A stretch of DNA of 64,000 nucleotides from Todiramphus chloris collaris. Its lineage: Eukaryota; Chordata; Aves; Coraciiformes; Alcedinidae. A program made the position numbers and the translations under genes. Positions 25,136 through 38,600 of this stretch are shown piece by piece. The stretch is from NCBI GenBank assembly GCA_025345505.1, contig JANVCC010000026.1, forward strand, positions 1,767,821 to 1,831,820, given 5' to 3'. Position 1 is the stretch's first letter, and the number at the start of each line of letters is the position of its first letter. The notes beneath the pieces are model-generated. The model was not told the DNA's origin, searched no databases, and was given only the letters and a program-made list of their open reading frames with translations.

Positions 25136-26432
25136 CTTTGTAAGAGGAGAGTTCTAGATGAAACTTTATTACTCCCTTTTGGCCTACCCTTGGTTTTATA
25201 CAGCTGGGAATCAAAAGGAAATGCTACTTGACACCCTTTAAGTACTTGTGTACACCCATCACAGGCTATCAGGGTTGGACATTGCTATTTTTAACACTTT
25301 TCTAGTACTTTAAACGGCTTAAATGTCAAGACTACTTGCTGAACATGCTGTTGCTGCTGATAAGGTATCAAAATCTGCGGCACAGATACAGAACTCAGTA
25401 CGTTCTCTAGGGATAGGAATGCTTTGTTCCGCACTGAAAGGGTGGAAAAATCCGGGTTGTGGGTGCAAATAAGGGAAAGGGAACGTATGAAAAGCAGGGG
25501 AAAATTGTCTGGAAAAGTACAAACCCCTGCCTGGTAACCAAGAGCAAGCGTTAGATTGCTTCTCGATCCAAAGTGCAATTAAAAGCTACCTCCTGCAGCT
25601 GAATTCAGATGGGGGCTTTTCAAGTTTCCTCTTTCCCCTATGGACCTCGTATCAAATGAAAAAAAAAAAACCAAACCAAAACCTGCATGGCAGGTCTCCT
25701 GTAAAAGCACCAAGCAGAGAGTGCATCAGCCTTGAACTCCTTGGTTCGCTCAGGGCTGCGTACCTGGAGCGGCGTGGGGCCCAAGGAGCCTGGCAGCAGC
25801 TCTGTTGGGGGCTGGAGGACAACCCCAAGGTGGGTGCTGGCTAGAATCAGGCTTCTGCTTCATTTCATGTGTGCTCGCTGCCGGTGAAAAGGCTCCTTCC
25901 TGCAGTAAAAAGGGGGAGGCTTCTTCAGAAGGAAATGTTTCGCAGGGGGGGTTTTGAAGGAAGTGAGACTATTGTATTTTATTCTCTCCCTGCCCTTCTT
26001 TAGACAGTGGTTTGTGTGTCTTAATTGGAGCTGTTAGAGTTTGTGTTTCCCTGGAAATGAACATGACTAGGCCTTCCCAATCAATTGTAAATCATTAGTA
26101 AATGTGTAGCTTTACTTATATGTCCCGGGATGAGCTTCTGCAGTCCAGAAAGCTTGCAGAGATTAGGAGAGCCTAAGAAAAAAACTCATTGCAGGTTTAA
26201 GACTCCATCAGTCTATGAAGCTGATGTTCTAGCAATGACTTCTTTTCAGGTAAATAATGTCCAACCTCACCAAAGCTTACAGGTAGGAGCTGGAGAAGCT
26301 CTGACCAGCAGCTGTAGGCACACGAGGCTCACAGGCTCTACTCTAACTCTTGGTCTGAATGTTTCCTACTTATGAATGGGACAGGCTGATAGGAGAGCAG
26401 AGTATAAGCAAAGCAGGTGCACTGTCCAGTAC

Positions 26433-26690
26433 AGAATCATAGAATGGGTTGGGTTGGAAGGGACCTTAAAGGTCATCTAGGTTCCAACCCCCCTGCCTTG
26501 GGCAGGGACACCTCCCACTAGAGCAGGTTGCTCAAGGCAGATCTGAACACATCCAGTGATGGAGCAAGTATCCAGCTCCTTGCCACACTTCAAAGCCTTT
26601 TCAAAGAGCCCTCAAGAAAGGAGTTATGAGCATTTTCCTCCAGGCAGAACCCAAACAAGAAGGGTCTCAAAGCCTTTTGCAGCCCTGTTT
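26433..26690 (-). mobile_element. CR1 LINE 3' fragment
   Basis: It begins with gaatcatagaatgggttggg, followed by ggttggaagggaccttaaag and the cagggacacctcccactaga block. The boundary near 26690 is approximate. Confidence 0.88.
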
Positions 26691-27309
26691 TGAGTTAGAG
26701 AAGTAAATTTGCGTTACTTTGTGAGCTTTTGTGTTCAGATTACTTCCCTGGGCCTGAGGGAAGGACCTGAAGGAGTCTGTGATACAGCATTTTTCTGGCA
26801 TAAGATCACCAACTGTGTGCTACAGGTGCCTGCCCCTGCTCCCAGCATAGATAACCATCAGTAGTCCTTAGCTGGGAAGTTTGAGCTCTCTTCTTTATCG
26901 AGACATTATGCAGGCATGCGGTGCTCAAGGCCGGGAGGGGAGAATTCCAGTTCCTTACCAATTCCAGTTAGGCAGGAAGTCTGGTTTCCACAGCCTGGCT
27001 TTCTGTGTTGAAAAGCATCGAATTTAGGCATGATTATTGATCCTGTATCTGCAGCCTCGTCTCTGTAAGGCAGCAAAAGGCTTCTCTCTGCAAACCTGCA
27101 AGATGGGCCACCACGGGTTGATGATGTGATGACCACAGCTGTTGTGTCCGTCTGTCTGTATGATGTGTTTGCTGCTGCTGCTTTTTGTTTCTGATGTACT
27201 TGCAAAAACAAAAGCAGCTTTTGAGTTCATGGGCCTAAATAGAGTACAGTCTTTGCATGGAGAAGCAGGATTGTTGTTAGCAAAAATCCATTATTGGCTA
27301 CCACCGGAG

Positions 27310-27534
27310 TAAATTAGACATTTAGAACAAATTCTTCACTGTGAGGGTGGTGAGACCCTGGAACAGGCTGCCCAGAGAGGTGGTGGAAGCCCCATCCCTG
27401 GAAGTTTTTAAGGCCAGGCTGGATGGGGCTCTGAGCAACCTGCTCTAGTGGGAGGTGTCCCTGCCCATGGCAGGGGGGTTGGAACTAAATGGTCTTTAAG
27501 GTCCCTTCCAACCCTGACAATTCTATGATTCTAA
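27310..27534 (+). mobile_element. CR1 LINE 3' fragment
   Basis: It contains gctgcccagagaggtggtgg, ggtccccttcc-type sequence and ends in attctatgattctaag, the typical CR1 8-bp terminal repeat. Confidence 0.9.
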
Positions 27535-28409
27535 GTGACGTAGGTAAAATGTAGGCTGCTGAACAGAGCGGTTTGGCTGAACCTTTTTTTTGAGGGGGTG
27601 TGGGGAATGCTCATGCCTTAATTATGAGTTCATTTTGGAGATGAAAGTGTTGATGCCCCACATCTGTAGCACAGCTGCACTGTGGTGTCCACACGCCTCT
27701 GCCTGTTAGACAAATCCAGTTCCAAGTGCTCACAGAGACGTGGGTTTCTCAGTGCTGCAGTGAGATCTGTGGACAGCTTTGTTAAACCACAGCAAGGACT
27801 GATCTGGTTTATGCACAGAGCCCACAGTAGGTCGAGGTGGGTGCTGCAGGGGGCAGGACCGTGACCGTGGGGAAGCCCTCCTGGAGAAGGCTGCATGGGT
27901 GCTGTGGTGCTTTGGGTGGCCTGTTCACTCATCTCTGATACCTTTTGGAGAATCTAATGGAAGGTTTTGGTCTAAAAAGCTGCTGGAATCAGTTAGCACG
28001 TATTTGGCTTGCATTAGAAATAGCATGGCCCTGCGCTCAGGGCTAGGTGAGTGCTGTGCACTGGGGAATGTCTCTCCTCTCCTTTAGATTGCAAATGTGG
28101 GACTTAGGCATCCCAAGTCTTCTCATTTGGTAGTTTGCATCTGGATCAGACTCCCTGTAAGAACTTGAGAAGCCTCAGGCTTGGATTTAGAGCTTTTGAT
28201 TCAAGTGCTGAGTCCGTGGATGCTGCGCATTCCTTTTGGCACCAGCTGCTTCTCAGCAAATCCCTGCCAGAGGTTTCAGGGATTTGCTGATCTACCGGCT
28301 GAGCTGCTTATGTTGTGCTCTGACGAAAAGCATAGGTTAGCAAAGTCCAGCTGCTTGAGGTATTTAAACTATCCGAGTTTCATATCGATGGAGACGGGCT
28401 GCAGAGAAA

Positions 28410-28665
28410 TCGTGCAACACAAACTGGAACCCAGGAGGTTCCATCTAGGCAGGAGGAGAAACTTTTTTGCTGTGAGGGTGTTGGAGCCTGGCCCAGGCTG
28501 CCCAGAGAGGCTGTGGAGTCTCCTGCCCTGGAGAGATTCCCAGCCTGGCTGGACACTGCGCTGCTGGGCCCCCTGCTCTGGGTGACCCTGCTGGATGGAG
28601 CAGGGGGTGGCACCAGATCATCTCCAGAGGGCCCTGCCAATGCCTGCCATGCTGTGAATCGTGCC
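28410..28665 (+). mobile_element. CR1 LINE 3' fragment next to the AP1S3 CpG island
   Basis: It shares the ggaacccaggaggttccat, tggagcctggcccaggctgc and gtggcaccagatcatctcca blocks with the copy at 9205-9666. It ends about 180 bases before the CpG island. Confidence 0.88.
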
Positions 28666-28839
28666 TGTGACTCTGCCCGCGTCTTTAGGGTAGGAATACT
28701 TGGGAGGGGAGTAGCTCCTAGAGCCAGTGGAGGCCATGGAACACATCTTTATGAAACTCGGGTTTGGCTGTGGGGAGAAAGGGGCCCTTTGAACCGTTCA
28801 GCGGGTGGCAGGTGACAGTCAGCTGGGCTCTGCCTTCCT

Positions 28840-29600
28840 CTGCGGACGGGCTCTTGTGCAGCCCCGGCCTGTCCTCTCCTCCCCGAGCTCAGAGGGGAAG
28901 CCGTGTCCGGGGAGGCCTCGCTGCCTGTTTGTCGGTCCAAACCCAGCCTTTGTGTCCACGCTCCGCTGCCCTTCCCGAGGGGCGCAGGCGGGGCAGGGCC
29001 GGCGGGAAACGGGGCGGGGGTCAGCGACCCCTGAGCCCGCAGCTCCCCGGGACCCCGCCGGGGAGAAGCAGGACGAGGCACCCGGGGAGTTCCCTTTCGG
29101 GGCATTGTGGGAAGGCGAGATGCGGCCGGGGCCTCACCTGGGGCGGGGAGCGGAGGGAGGCGAGGCGGGGCAGGGCAGGGCAGGAGGGAGGGAGGGAGGG
29201 AGGCGGCCGGCAGCCAGCCGAGCCGGGCCGGGCCGGCTCCCAGCCCGCCGCCGCCAGCACACATCATGGTAAGTGGGCCGAGACCACCGGGCTTCGCCGG
29301 GCGGGAGCAGCCGCCTCTTGCCCCGCCGCACCCCCTACCCCACCCCCGGGCCCCCTCCGAGGGCCGCGTTCTCCGGGCTCCCCCCACCCGGGGCCGGCTG
29401 GAGGCAGAACGCGGCCCACGGACCCCACAGAGCCGGGGGGTGACCGCCCGCGGGGCCGGCCTGGGCGCGTTGCTTTCCCCGGAGCCTAAACAAACAGAAA
29501 GGTCTGAGAAAGCAAAGTCCCCGCGGAGGCGGAACCGCTTTGAGGCCACCTCCGTGCCCCGGTCCTGGCCTGCCCGGCGAGGGGCTGCGACAGCCGCCCC
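28840..29600 (+). promoter_or_regulatory. AP1S3: CpG island and promoter region of AP1S3
   Basis: GC content and CpG density rise sharply from about 28840 and fall after about 29600. The only start codon that fits AP1S3 lies inside, at 29266. A (GGGA)n run is at 29183-29203. No TATA box is evident close to the ATG, which fits a dispersed CpG-island promoter. The transcription start cannot be placed. Long open frames on both strands here are a by-product of high GC. Confidence 0.8.
29266..29268 (+). CDS. AP1S3: AP1S3 coding exon 1 (initiator Met only)
   Basis: The ATG sits inside the CpG island and is followed at once by gtaagt. Splitting the gene directly after the start codon is the known arrangement of the AP-1 sigma genes. 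The 5' UTR start is not determined. Confidence 0.9.
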
Positions 29601-32600
29601 TTTGTGTTCGGAGAAGAGAAACTTGGAATTTTGGGGGGAAAATCGTTCTACTGGAATAAGCTGAGTTGGCTTTAAACTGAGGCAAGTTGTGTTCTTCAGA
29701 GAGCGCATGGCAGCCAGCCTGCTGCCAGCAGAATTGCTATTTCCAAGCGGGTTTGAACAAGGTTTGCACCTGTTTTGAGGAAATGAATGTTAAATTCTTT
29801 GCCTTTCTGTCTTCTGGCCCCTTGGGGTGAGCTCGGGTCATGCCGACAGCCTTTCGTAGCCAACCAGGAAAACAAGGCTGTGCAGAGAGAGGTTTTATAA
29901 AGCCTTCCTGTAACTTGAGGAGCGGAGGTTCCAGTCGACTCCAGTGCCTGGAGAAGGATCGAATGTGGTTTCAAATGGACCCGTGTCTTTCATCTGGCTC
30001 TGGTGTTGGAACAGGGCACAGCTGGGCAGTGGGTTTCTTTGTGCTGGGAGCACTGGGAAAAGCTTCTCCCCACGTGTATTTCCCACTGCCGGCTGAGTGG
30101 AGACTGCTTCTGCGGCAGCTTTGCCTCTGCTCAACTGCCTGGTCTCATGGGGCTTGTAAGATCTTAACTCTACCTTTCCACCAAGCAATGCATCTGTGAG
30201 AGAACCTGTGGGTCTGGTTCTGTTCCTTGTATGCTGGCAACGAGTCTACGTGTGCGACCCGTGGAGGTGGCGGCCTGCTTTAGCCAGGAAGGGTGCAGCA
30301 GGTTGAAGGGCGGATAGGCAGGAGCCTGGAGGGAGTCCCCTGGGCTCTCCAGTGCGGTGCTTGGTGGTGGTTTGCTGGGATCAGAAAAGGTTGCTGTGGT
30401 TATTCTCTTTTGTTAAGCGTGATGACCAATAGCCTCAGAATAATAGCCCGATTTTCCCCACGGAGGACTGCGGACTCACAAGCAGTAAGATGGTCAGAGA
30501 TGCTTCTTAACTGAGAAAGCATCTCACTGCTCAGTAGTTCAGACTCGGGACAGATTCTGTCCTGAGCTGCTGTCTCGCACCGTTCTTCTGTTGGCTGTGT
30601 CTGTAATACCGGTTCCTGGCAGTGCGGTCGAACTGGAGCCTCTCAATGCCTTCCTTCATCAGAGGCCAAGTTTTGTTGTTTGTCTCTATCCTCAAAGGCA
30701 GAGAGCTCTGTTGTTTCTTTACAGTAGTTTAGCCAGAATGCTAAACATCTGTTAGTCCAGTGTCATTAGTTTGCAAACAGAATGTGCACAGTAGTGAATT
30801 TGCAGATGGCAATGCAGCCTCCACACCTTAAGTCCCTATATAGAGACAACCTTTCCGGTTACACCCTGAGACAGCCCTATATATCCACGTCAAGTTTCTG
30901 TAAACAACTGGAGTTCCCATTTTGCCCTTGAAGGTCAGTAAATCCGGGAGCTGATTTCAGGGAAGCTGATCTCAGAAGCCTCCCTGATGCAGGCACTACA
31001 GAAATGCCAGTTTCCAAAGCACTCACGACGGTCCCTGGGGAGCACGGCTTGCACAGCAGTGCTGCTTATTGACAATTTGGAGACTGTCTGCTCTAGCGAT
31101 GGGTATAATTTTATAAGGTGAGTGCGCATTCTTACAATTAATAATCATTTATCTTCCTTTTCTGAAGTCGCCGTACATACCCTGGCTGGCGTTGTGACGT
31201 TGACTGGTGCCTTGCCCCGTTCTCCTGTTGTCAAACCAGTGCTGGTGAAGAGGTGCTTTTGTTGGGTACTCTTCTGCTTAAAATTGCTCTTGTCTCTCAT
31301 CTGGTCCCCGTGAAGGGGTTGTCAAACTGGGTTACACATCAAGAAATATGGGCTACTGGGTTACAAACCGAGAATAAGCCTTACTCAGGCTGACGAGGGA
31401 AGAACTTTCAGCAGGTCATTTCAGCTCTCCATAGGTAGATTCCTCTGGTTTGGAACTACATAGTTGTGCCTGCCACCTTTTTTCTGTGTTTTGAGATCTG
31501 AACAGAAGGTACTTGTGCAGGTGGTACCGTGTCTTAGCAAAGGGGTTGTTTTGATTGTTTACTCTGTTGCAGATTACCAGGGGAGTTTCAGGAAAGAGTC
31601 TGTTTTGCAAAGGTAGCTTCACGTCCTGCTGAGAGGGACAGCTTGTCTGCCCAGTTGCTGTTTTGTGACATGTTTAAAAAATATATAAAAACATAAAGGA
31701 TTTTTAGAAAAGAGACTACATTCCACTCCCTAACATATATGGGTGTGGCAGAGAAATATCTTGAAGGGTTGCTGTCGCAACAAAGTCAAAGAGCAGGGAG
31801 ACAAACAAGCAACAGGACAAGAGGAACTGGCCTCAAATTGCCCCAGGGCAGGTTTAGGTTGGAGCTGAGGAACAATTTGTTCCCCTCCCAGGTTGTCCAG
31901 GGCTTGCCCAGGCTGCCCAGGGCAGTGGTGGAGTCCCCATGATCCCTGGAGGGGTCTCAAAGCCACGGAGATGTGATGCTGAGAGATGTGGGTTAGTGAT
32001 GTCCTGGAAGTGCCAGGTTAATGGTTGGGCTTGGTGATCTGAAAGGTCTCTTCCAACCAAAACTCTACTATGAGAGAGCAGAGGAGAGAATGCGATTCAT
32101 TTCCCTGAAGGACGCTTGTTGCTGTCATCTTCCATGCCTGTGAGTCTTGCAACACCTTGGTCCTGGTGCCTCCTCGGTGCTGTCAGTATTGCTTTCATGA
32201 CAGTACGTGGCTCTGCTTGCTTAGCGTTGAGTGCACAGCTGGTGCCTGCATCATGCAGGGCCTGCTTCCCTCCGACCTGTGCTGAGAAGAATTAGTACCC
32301 GTGGGCATGATCTGAAACCCTGGAGAAAGATCGAGAGAATCCCACTGAGCAAAGGGGCTCTAAAAATGGACTGGATCCAAACAAAAAAGCTGGCCATCAT
32401 TTCTTCCAGGGCACCTGCTACCAGTCGCTGGTCTTGGGTGGAAATACTGGTTGAAGGTGCTGACACGTGCCTGGTGTTTTGGAACAAATTTTCAGGTCTT
32501 CTGAGTATTCACCTCCCCAACAGCCTCAGTGCCCTGAGCTGTTAAAACAGGACCAAGACGAGAAGCGCAGCAGGTTCAAATAGATGAGGGAAGGTGAGAA

Positions 32601-35600
32601 AATAACAAAGAAATGAATCTTGTTGTTTGAGGTGGCATTTTATATGGAGGAAAACTGAAAGTCCATGTGGTATTTCTTTGTTTCTCTTGTGAATTATTAG
32701 TGTGGGAGTAGCTAATGGTAACAGCGTGGAGTTGTTTTTAGAAGATCCTGAGCAGATAGGCTTCTCAGCTTGGAAAGAGGTGACTGCAGGGGATAGAAAT
32801 GCATGAAATCGTGAATGCTACAAGTAATGGTTGGTTACAAGAAGAGTCGGGGTACGTCCTGTGAAATTGTTCGGCTCTAACTGCAAGGAAAACAAGGGAA
32901 TACTTTTACCACCCGCTGTAGGTGAGTATTTTTAATCTACTGCCCAGAGTGCTGTGCATGTCCTCGTAGTTAGGCAGCTCATAGAGAATGGCTTGTCTGG
33001 ATGCAGTTTCTGTCCCTGAATCTCTAAACCTGTGATTCCTGGAGACAGGATGCCCAGAATGATTTTACACAAGCCCTGTTATTTATCCTCTCCTCTTCTG
33101 GAAGCTGTTTGGATCAGAGTACTGCTCAGGGGGTGGTCCATAATCTGGTACACTGTCACTCCGTGTCAGTTTGCTGGACTTTTGCATACTATTTTGTGGG
33201 ATTTGCTGGGAAAAAGGAGGTTTAGGGCTCTTCTCAGAAAATCTGTCACCCCTGACTGCTGGTGTGAGCCTCTTCCCAGTTTGGATGTGTTCTCTTGGGT
33301 ACTCACTGTCATTACAGGTTGTCACTGTTCCACCAGAGACCACTCCTGCCTGGCTGTCTCTGCAGGAATTACGTGCACACTTTACTGTCTCTGGGTGATA
33401 AGCTCATTTCTGGAAAGAAAAAGAAATGTTACTATAGATCACCTGCTGATTCTTTGCTTGAGTCTGTTGCTTGGGGTTTTTTTAACATATTTTCACTGAC
33501 AAGTAAGGAAATTGTCTAGGTGTGTCTCAGAGGTAGGAGTTACTATGATGTGTGGTGACTGATTGGAGAAAGCCATGGCATCAGGGGTGGGAAAATTCAG
33601 GAAGAGGGTTGGAGGAGTAATTACAATCTATTTGCAATCCAGGCCCTTTCATTTCCTGTCCTCTTCCTACAGGAATTTACATGGCTGCTTTGGGTGTTTG
33701 CTTTCTTGAGTGGCCACCCCTGGGCCTAGTTTAGAGAGGTGCAAGGCCCAGTCATGCACGTTTTGTGAGATCCAGTGCTCTGGCCCTTCCTTCTGTCAAC
33801 AATCACAGAATGCTTTGGGTTGGAAGGGACCTTGAAGATACGTAGTTCCAACCCCTCTGCCATAGGCAAGGACACCTCCCACTAAACCAGGTCACTTAAA
33901 GTTCAGTCCAGCCTGGGTGGGTTGCTTCTATTATATTTAGGTTATCAAATCCATATCAGTTTTTTACCTTAATGAAAAAAATTACCATTTTAAAAGGAAA
34001 AAATGAGTATTTCTCTATGGAAAATGCCTAAAAAAAATGTTTCAGTCTCTCAGAAAAATACCCTCTTGCTCTTTCAGAGTCATTCACAACTGTGATCCCA
34101 ACTCATGTGTATTTTTGGTCCTTCCAGAGCTCAGCTTTTCCGTGAGCATCTTTGCCAGGAGCTGGAGGTCTGGACGTGAGGGAGCTGGAGGTCTGGACGT
34201 GAGGGAGCTGGAGGGCTGGGAGTGAGGGAGCTGCAGGACCAGGTGTGAGGGAGCTGCAGGCCTGGGTGTGAGGCTGCTGCAGACCTGAAGCATCTCTGCT
34301 TCGCCAGGCACAGCTGTCATCTGGCTGAGGAGCTGGGAAAGCTGTCCTCTTCTGCTGTGCCCGCCCTGTTCCAGAGCAAAGCTTTTTAACTTTGCTCCTT
34401 GGAAGGTCAGAGGCAAGGGAAGGGCACTGCAGGGCCTTCACGTGGCAGGGCTTAGCAAATACCTGATAAGACAAACTGGAAATGAGAATAAAAGAGGCAG
34501 CACATTTAGCTGGAGTCTGTCGGGTGAGATTTGAGCTCTGTTTCTTCAGGTGTTGAAAGAACAGACTGGGGAAAATGGGTTCTTTGTGACTGTCAAGTAC
34601 ACCAGGGCTGTAGCGAATGAGGGGTCACTCTCGGCAGCTTCTTCAGCCTCTCCCCTGCTCTTCTCCTTGTAGTAATGTAGTGAAGGTTTCCTCTGCCTCC
34701 CAAAATGGTACAAACAATCAAAACCACCCCTGCGAGCCCAGCCCAGGCTGGTACGAGGCTGGTACAAACAATCAAAACCACCCCCATCCCAGCAGGGATG
34801 CCATGACCTAGTTAGAACTGTTCCAAGGGCCTTCACGTTGTGCTGCTTTCTGGAAGGCCATCCAGCGAGAAGCCTGGCTGCCCCGAGGGCCAAGACCAAA
34901 GGTATGAGTGCTGTCACAGCTCTGGGACCCTGGTGTGGTCACTGGGCTGCTCTCAAGCTGCTGAGATTGAGGCTGCTGTTAATGCAAACTGTCTGCCCGG
35001 ATCTGTTCTTACTTACTGCCTGGAAACTGGAGCCATTCCATTTGCGGGAGTAAAAAAACCACTGATTTAAGAAAACTGAGAATAATGATCCTCTGTAAAA
35101 ACCGGATGCGATTGCCTGCCTCTGTGTTTTAGGAGCTCTCTCTGCCTCTCCAGAAAGGTGCTGGAAACCTGGCTTCAGGTTGCTGGCGGGATGCCCAGCA
35201 GCCCGTGGGGAGGAGGAGGCACAAACATGCCTGTTGTGTAGGGAGGACAGTGTTGAAGGAATGCTACTGGTGTAGGAGATATGAGCCAAGGTCGGGAAGA
35301 CTGGACCAGCTGGAAGCAGCAATAAGCAGGAGCAGAGGCGGAGAGAGCTTGTGGAGCACTTCGGGCTTCCTTGAGCTTTGTTTTCTGATCCTTTGGATAA
35401 GAAAGTGAGGAGCTTAAAGGTGGCTTTGGTCCAGAACTTGAGCTCCTCTGTCCTGTTACGATGGTAGCTTTATTTAGCTCAAGTGAGGCTATCAAGAAGG
35501 TTGTTGGCTGGATCAATACTCTATGGTGTAAATATCCTTTAAATGCTAGCGTGCCGCTTGATGTAAAATCTTCGGTAATAAGCTAAGGGTGACTTCAGCA

Positions 35601-38600
35601 TCATGAAAAGCAGAAAATCAATGTGTAACTCTGGTCACGTGTGCCTGTAATGATCTGGCACGGCTTTTATTGCATGGACTTTGGATGTATTGTTTAGGGG
35701 AAATTGGTCAGAAATGTTCCTAATGGAGATGAAGCGAGAAAGAATTCGGTGGCAGTTCGGCAGCAATGTGCTACTTCAGTATTACTGTGTCACTCTTTTC
35801 TCACTTGTTTTCTTTCTCTCTTTTTTTTTTTATTTGCTTACATCATTCAGATTCAGTAAGTGTTTTAAATTTTAAAGCTGAGATTCTCTGGTATTTAACA
35901 AACAGCTTCTGCACTGCTGTCAATGCAGGTTTTAGTAACAGAGTAAACAAGTAAGGAAATTAATATTTTTAATAAAGTAGCCTGGTTTGGATTTTACATG
36001 ATTGCTTTTAAAGTCCCTTAAAACCCCGGAGTGTGCGTATTAAAGGTCAGTTGCCAGACGGGGAATTTGTGCAGGCACAGAATAGCAAAATAGCCGTGAT
36101 TCAGTGTGCTGTTATTCTGTCTCTTCCTGATGGGGCTAAACTGTTAATACAGTAGGTCAATAGTTGTCCGTTTAATGTTTTGGGGTTTTTTTTATGCTGC
36201 ATTCCAAACCATCTGTGTGTTTGTGTAGCTGTTCATTTTTGGGGGAAAAACTTCAGTGTTTTCTTCCCTCCCTCCAAAAATACCCACTAAACAAAGTAAA
36301 AACTAAAAGGAATTTTAAAATTCTTTGAGCATTTTGGAGAAAAACCCATCAGCTAATGGCTGGAAGAATTTGGATGTTTCATACTTTTATAAAAGAAACC
36401 ATTTCACAAAAGTAGGTTTTGTTCTTTATCAGATGCAATGTAAAAAAAAATAATAACAAAAATTCTGGACAGCCATCTGTGTTGGAAAATGCATTCTTTT
36501 ATATTGGAGGAAGAAATGAAAAACAGTAAAAGATAAGCAGAATATGAGCTGGGCTAGACTAAACCATCTCCAGAAGATCAGGGAGACTTCAAGGGAGGCA
36601 GCATAAGCTAAAAGAGAACTTTAATCATAAAATTAAAGTTGCTTCCTCTCCACCAGGTCCAGGCAGTCAGTCTGGTTTTCCCCAGGCTTCTCTCAGCAGC
36701 TGTTGTCATGTCAGTAGCCAACAGTGTGGCTTTTTTCACCCTGCTTCCCTTTTCACTCAGTCCGTGGTTGGGTTTTTTTCACGAGGATGTCATTTATTGC
36801 CCACTGGCAGCTTTAGTGAGAAGTTTGAAGGAAAAACTGACTTTCCAGGCACTCTGTTTTTTACGGTGGTCATTCCTAAATTGCAAATTTTAGTTAACTC
36901 ATGAATTGGAGGAATCTTAGAGGTGACTTTGATTTGGAGTAGGGGGGGTTGCTCCTAACTGGGTTCGCAAAGTTACAGCTGAAGCAGAGTCTAAACCCGA
37001 TGCTGCTGGAGTGACAAGCAAATCCCCGCGCAAACCAAGTGCTTTTTGTGGGCTTCCAGCCACCATCTCCTCTTCTGCCTTCCCACCCCTTAGGCTCCTT
37101 GGAGTCCTCATTTCCCTGCCCTCCTCTCCCACCAGTCAGATGCCACAGAATGGGTTTGAAACCAGTCAGCAGATGTTATGCAGGTTGAATTCCAGGAGGA
37201 GGAGAAGCATTTCTAAGGGCACCAGGGGGGTGAAAAAGAGACAGCTGATCTCAGATTGAAACCAGTGAGCCAACTGTAAAGCCTTTGATCGGTCTGGAGG
37301 GTGAAATGGCCAAATACTGGGGGAGGTGGCACTGAAATGAACCTCCAGGCCAGGGGACGTGGGTGAGCTGCTTATCAGATCATGGCAGCAAAAGGAAGGT
37401 AAGGTCTTCCAAGGAAGGGAGGGAATTATTTACGTATTTCTCCTAGTTTGCCATTTGTGAACACGTAACCCTTCTGTATTCTGCATTTTCAGTGCCTGTT
37501 CTACTCACTGTTAAATGATGTCGTGTCGAAATCTAACATTTGTGGGGTCCTGTAGCACCAAAACTAAGGGTGCTATTTGTTTTCCTGGGACAGTTTTGTA
37601 GATAAAACAAAAGGCCCCGTAACTTTCCGACCCGTTACATAACTTACAGCCGCAGTTGCCTCTGAGATGCATGAGGAGGGGATAGAGTTCAGGCTTAGAA
37701 AGTTAATTTAAAGACTTGATTAAAATAAAAATTGAATAATTAAAAAAAAAAAAAAGCCAACACTGTTTTCCAACTAGAAAATAACAACCTCCAAATATAA
37801 CATGCAGTCATTTAGGCTGCGTACTGACGTGCGTGGAGATCGTTTTGCACACTGTTGGAGGTGGTCGGGGCTGATGCAGTGAAACGAGCTAATAAAATTA
37901 CACTCGGCTCCCAGCCCGAAGCTTGGCTCCTTCAGCCTGGGCAGCGATGCTCTCCCAGGAGCTGCTCTCCTCAGCTCCTCAGCCCTACCCACTCAGGCTT
38001 GGACCTGAAACTTTCCTCTGGCATCGCCTTGGGCTTTGGAGGTGGTTAGTCACAGCCAGCACCCCTGGAATGGCAGGGAAGGGAACCCAGCACCCTGCTG
38101 CAAAGGTATTTTGCTTGAAGCAAGTTGTTTGCCTTTCTTTTCCTCTGGAATTGGGATTTTCAAAGAGGAGTAAAATGTTGCAGGATAATCCACCTTTATT
38201 TGCAGTTTGGTTGATGAAAGCCAACTCAAAGTTCCTTAATCGACATCTGCCTTGGCATTAGCACTATAGGAAAGTGAATATCTTTTCACAGTCAAGGGGC
38301 AAGGAACAGATGAGCTGTCAGATTTATGTTTGTGCAGTATGTCAACATTTCCAGGTTTATTGATGCATCGCAGTCTTTGCGGGGAGCAGTTTCTTGAGCA
38401 GAGCTGGGGGGCTGAGAAAAGTGTGACATCTTGTCAGCGTGGCTGGGACTGGGCGAAGCTGAGCCGAATGAAACCACAGCCACAGCAACTGGGTGCAGGA
38501 ATTGAGCCGTTTAACCTCTTGAGAATGTAATATTCTTTACCTCCTAGAGAGTTCTGCAGTTTGAATGGACTTGAGAAGTTAGAAAAAGGAGGAAGAGGAA

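Larger units (their letters stand above)
21651..28840. other. Intergenic region between WDFY1 and AP1S3
   Basis: No gene is supported. The stretch holds CR1 copies at 24341-25135, 26433-26690, 27310-27534 and 28410-28665. The rest is unique sequence with short open frames on both strands that match no family I recognise. The left edge may still belong to the WDFY1 3' UTR. Confidence 0.6.

Noticed and set aside
28749..29708. Minus-strand open frame of 319 residues (and a + strand one of 241) in the CpG island
   Set aside because: High GC removes stop codons by chance. The sequence is Pro/Gly/Arg/Ala-rich without a domain and overlaps the AP1S3 promoter and exon 1.
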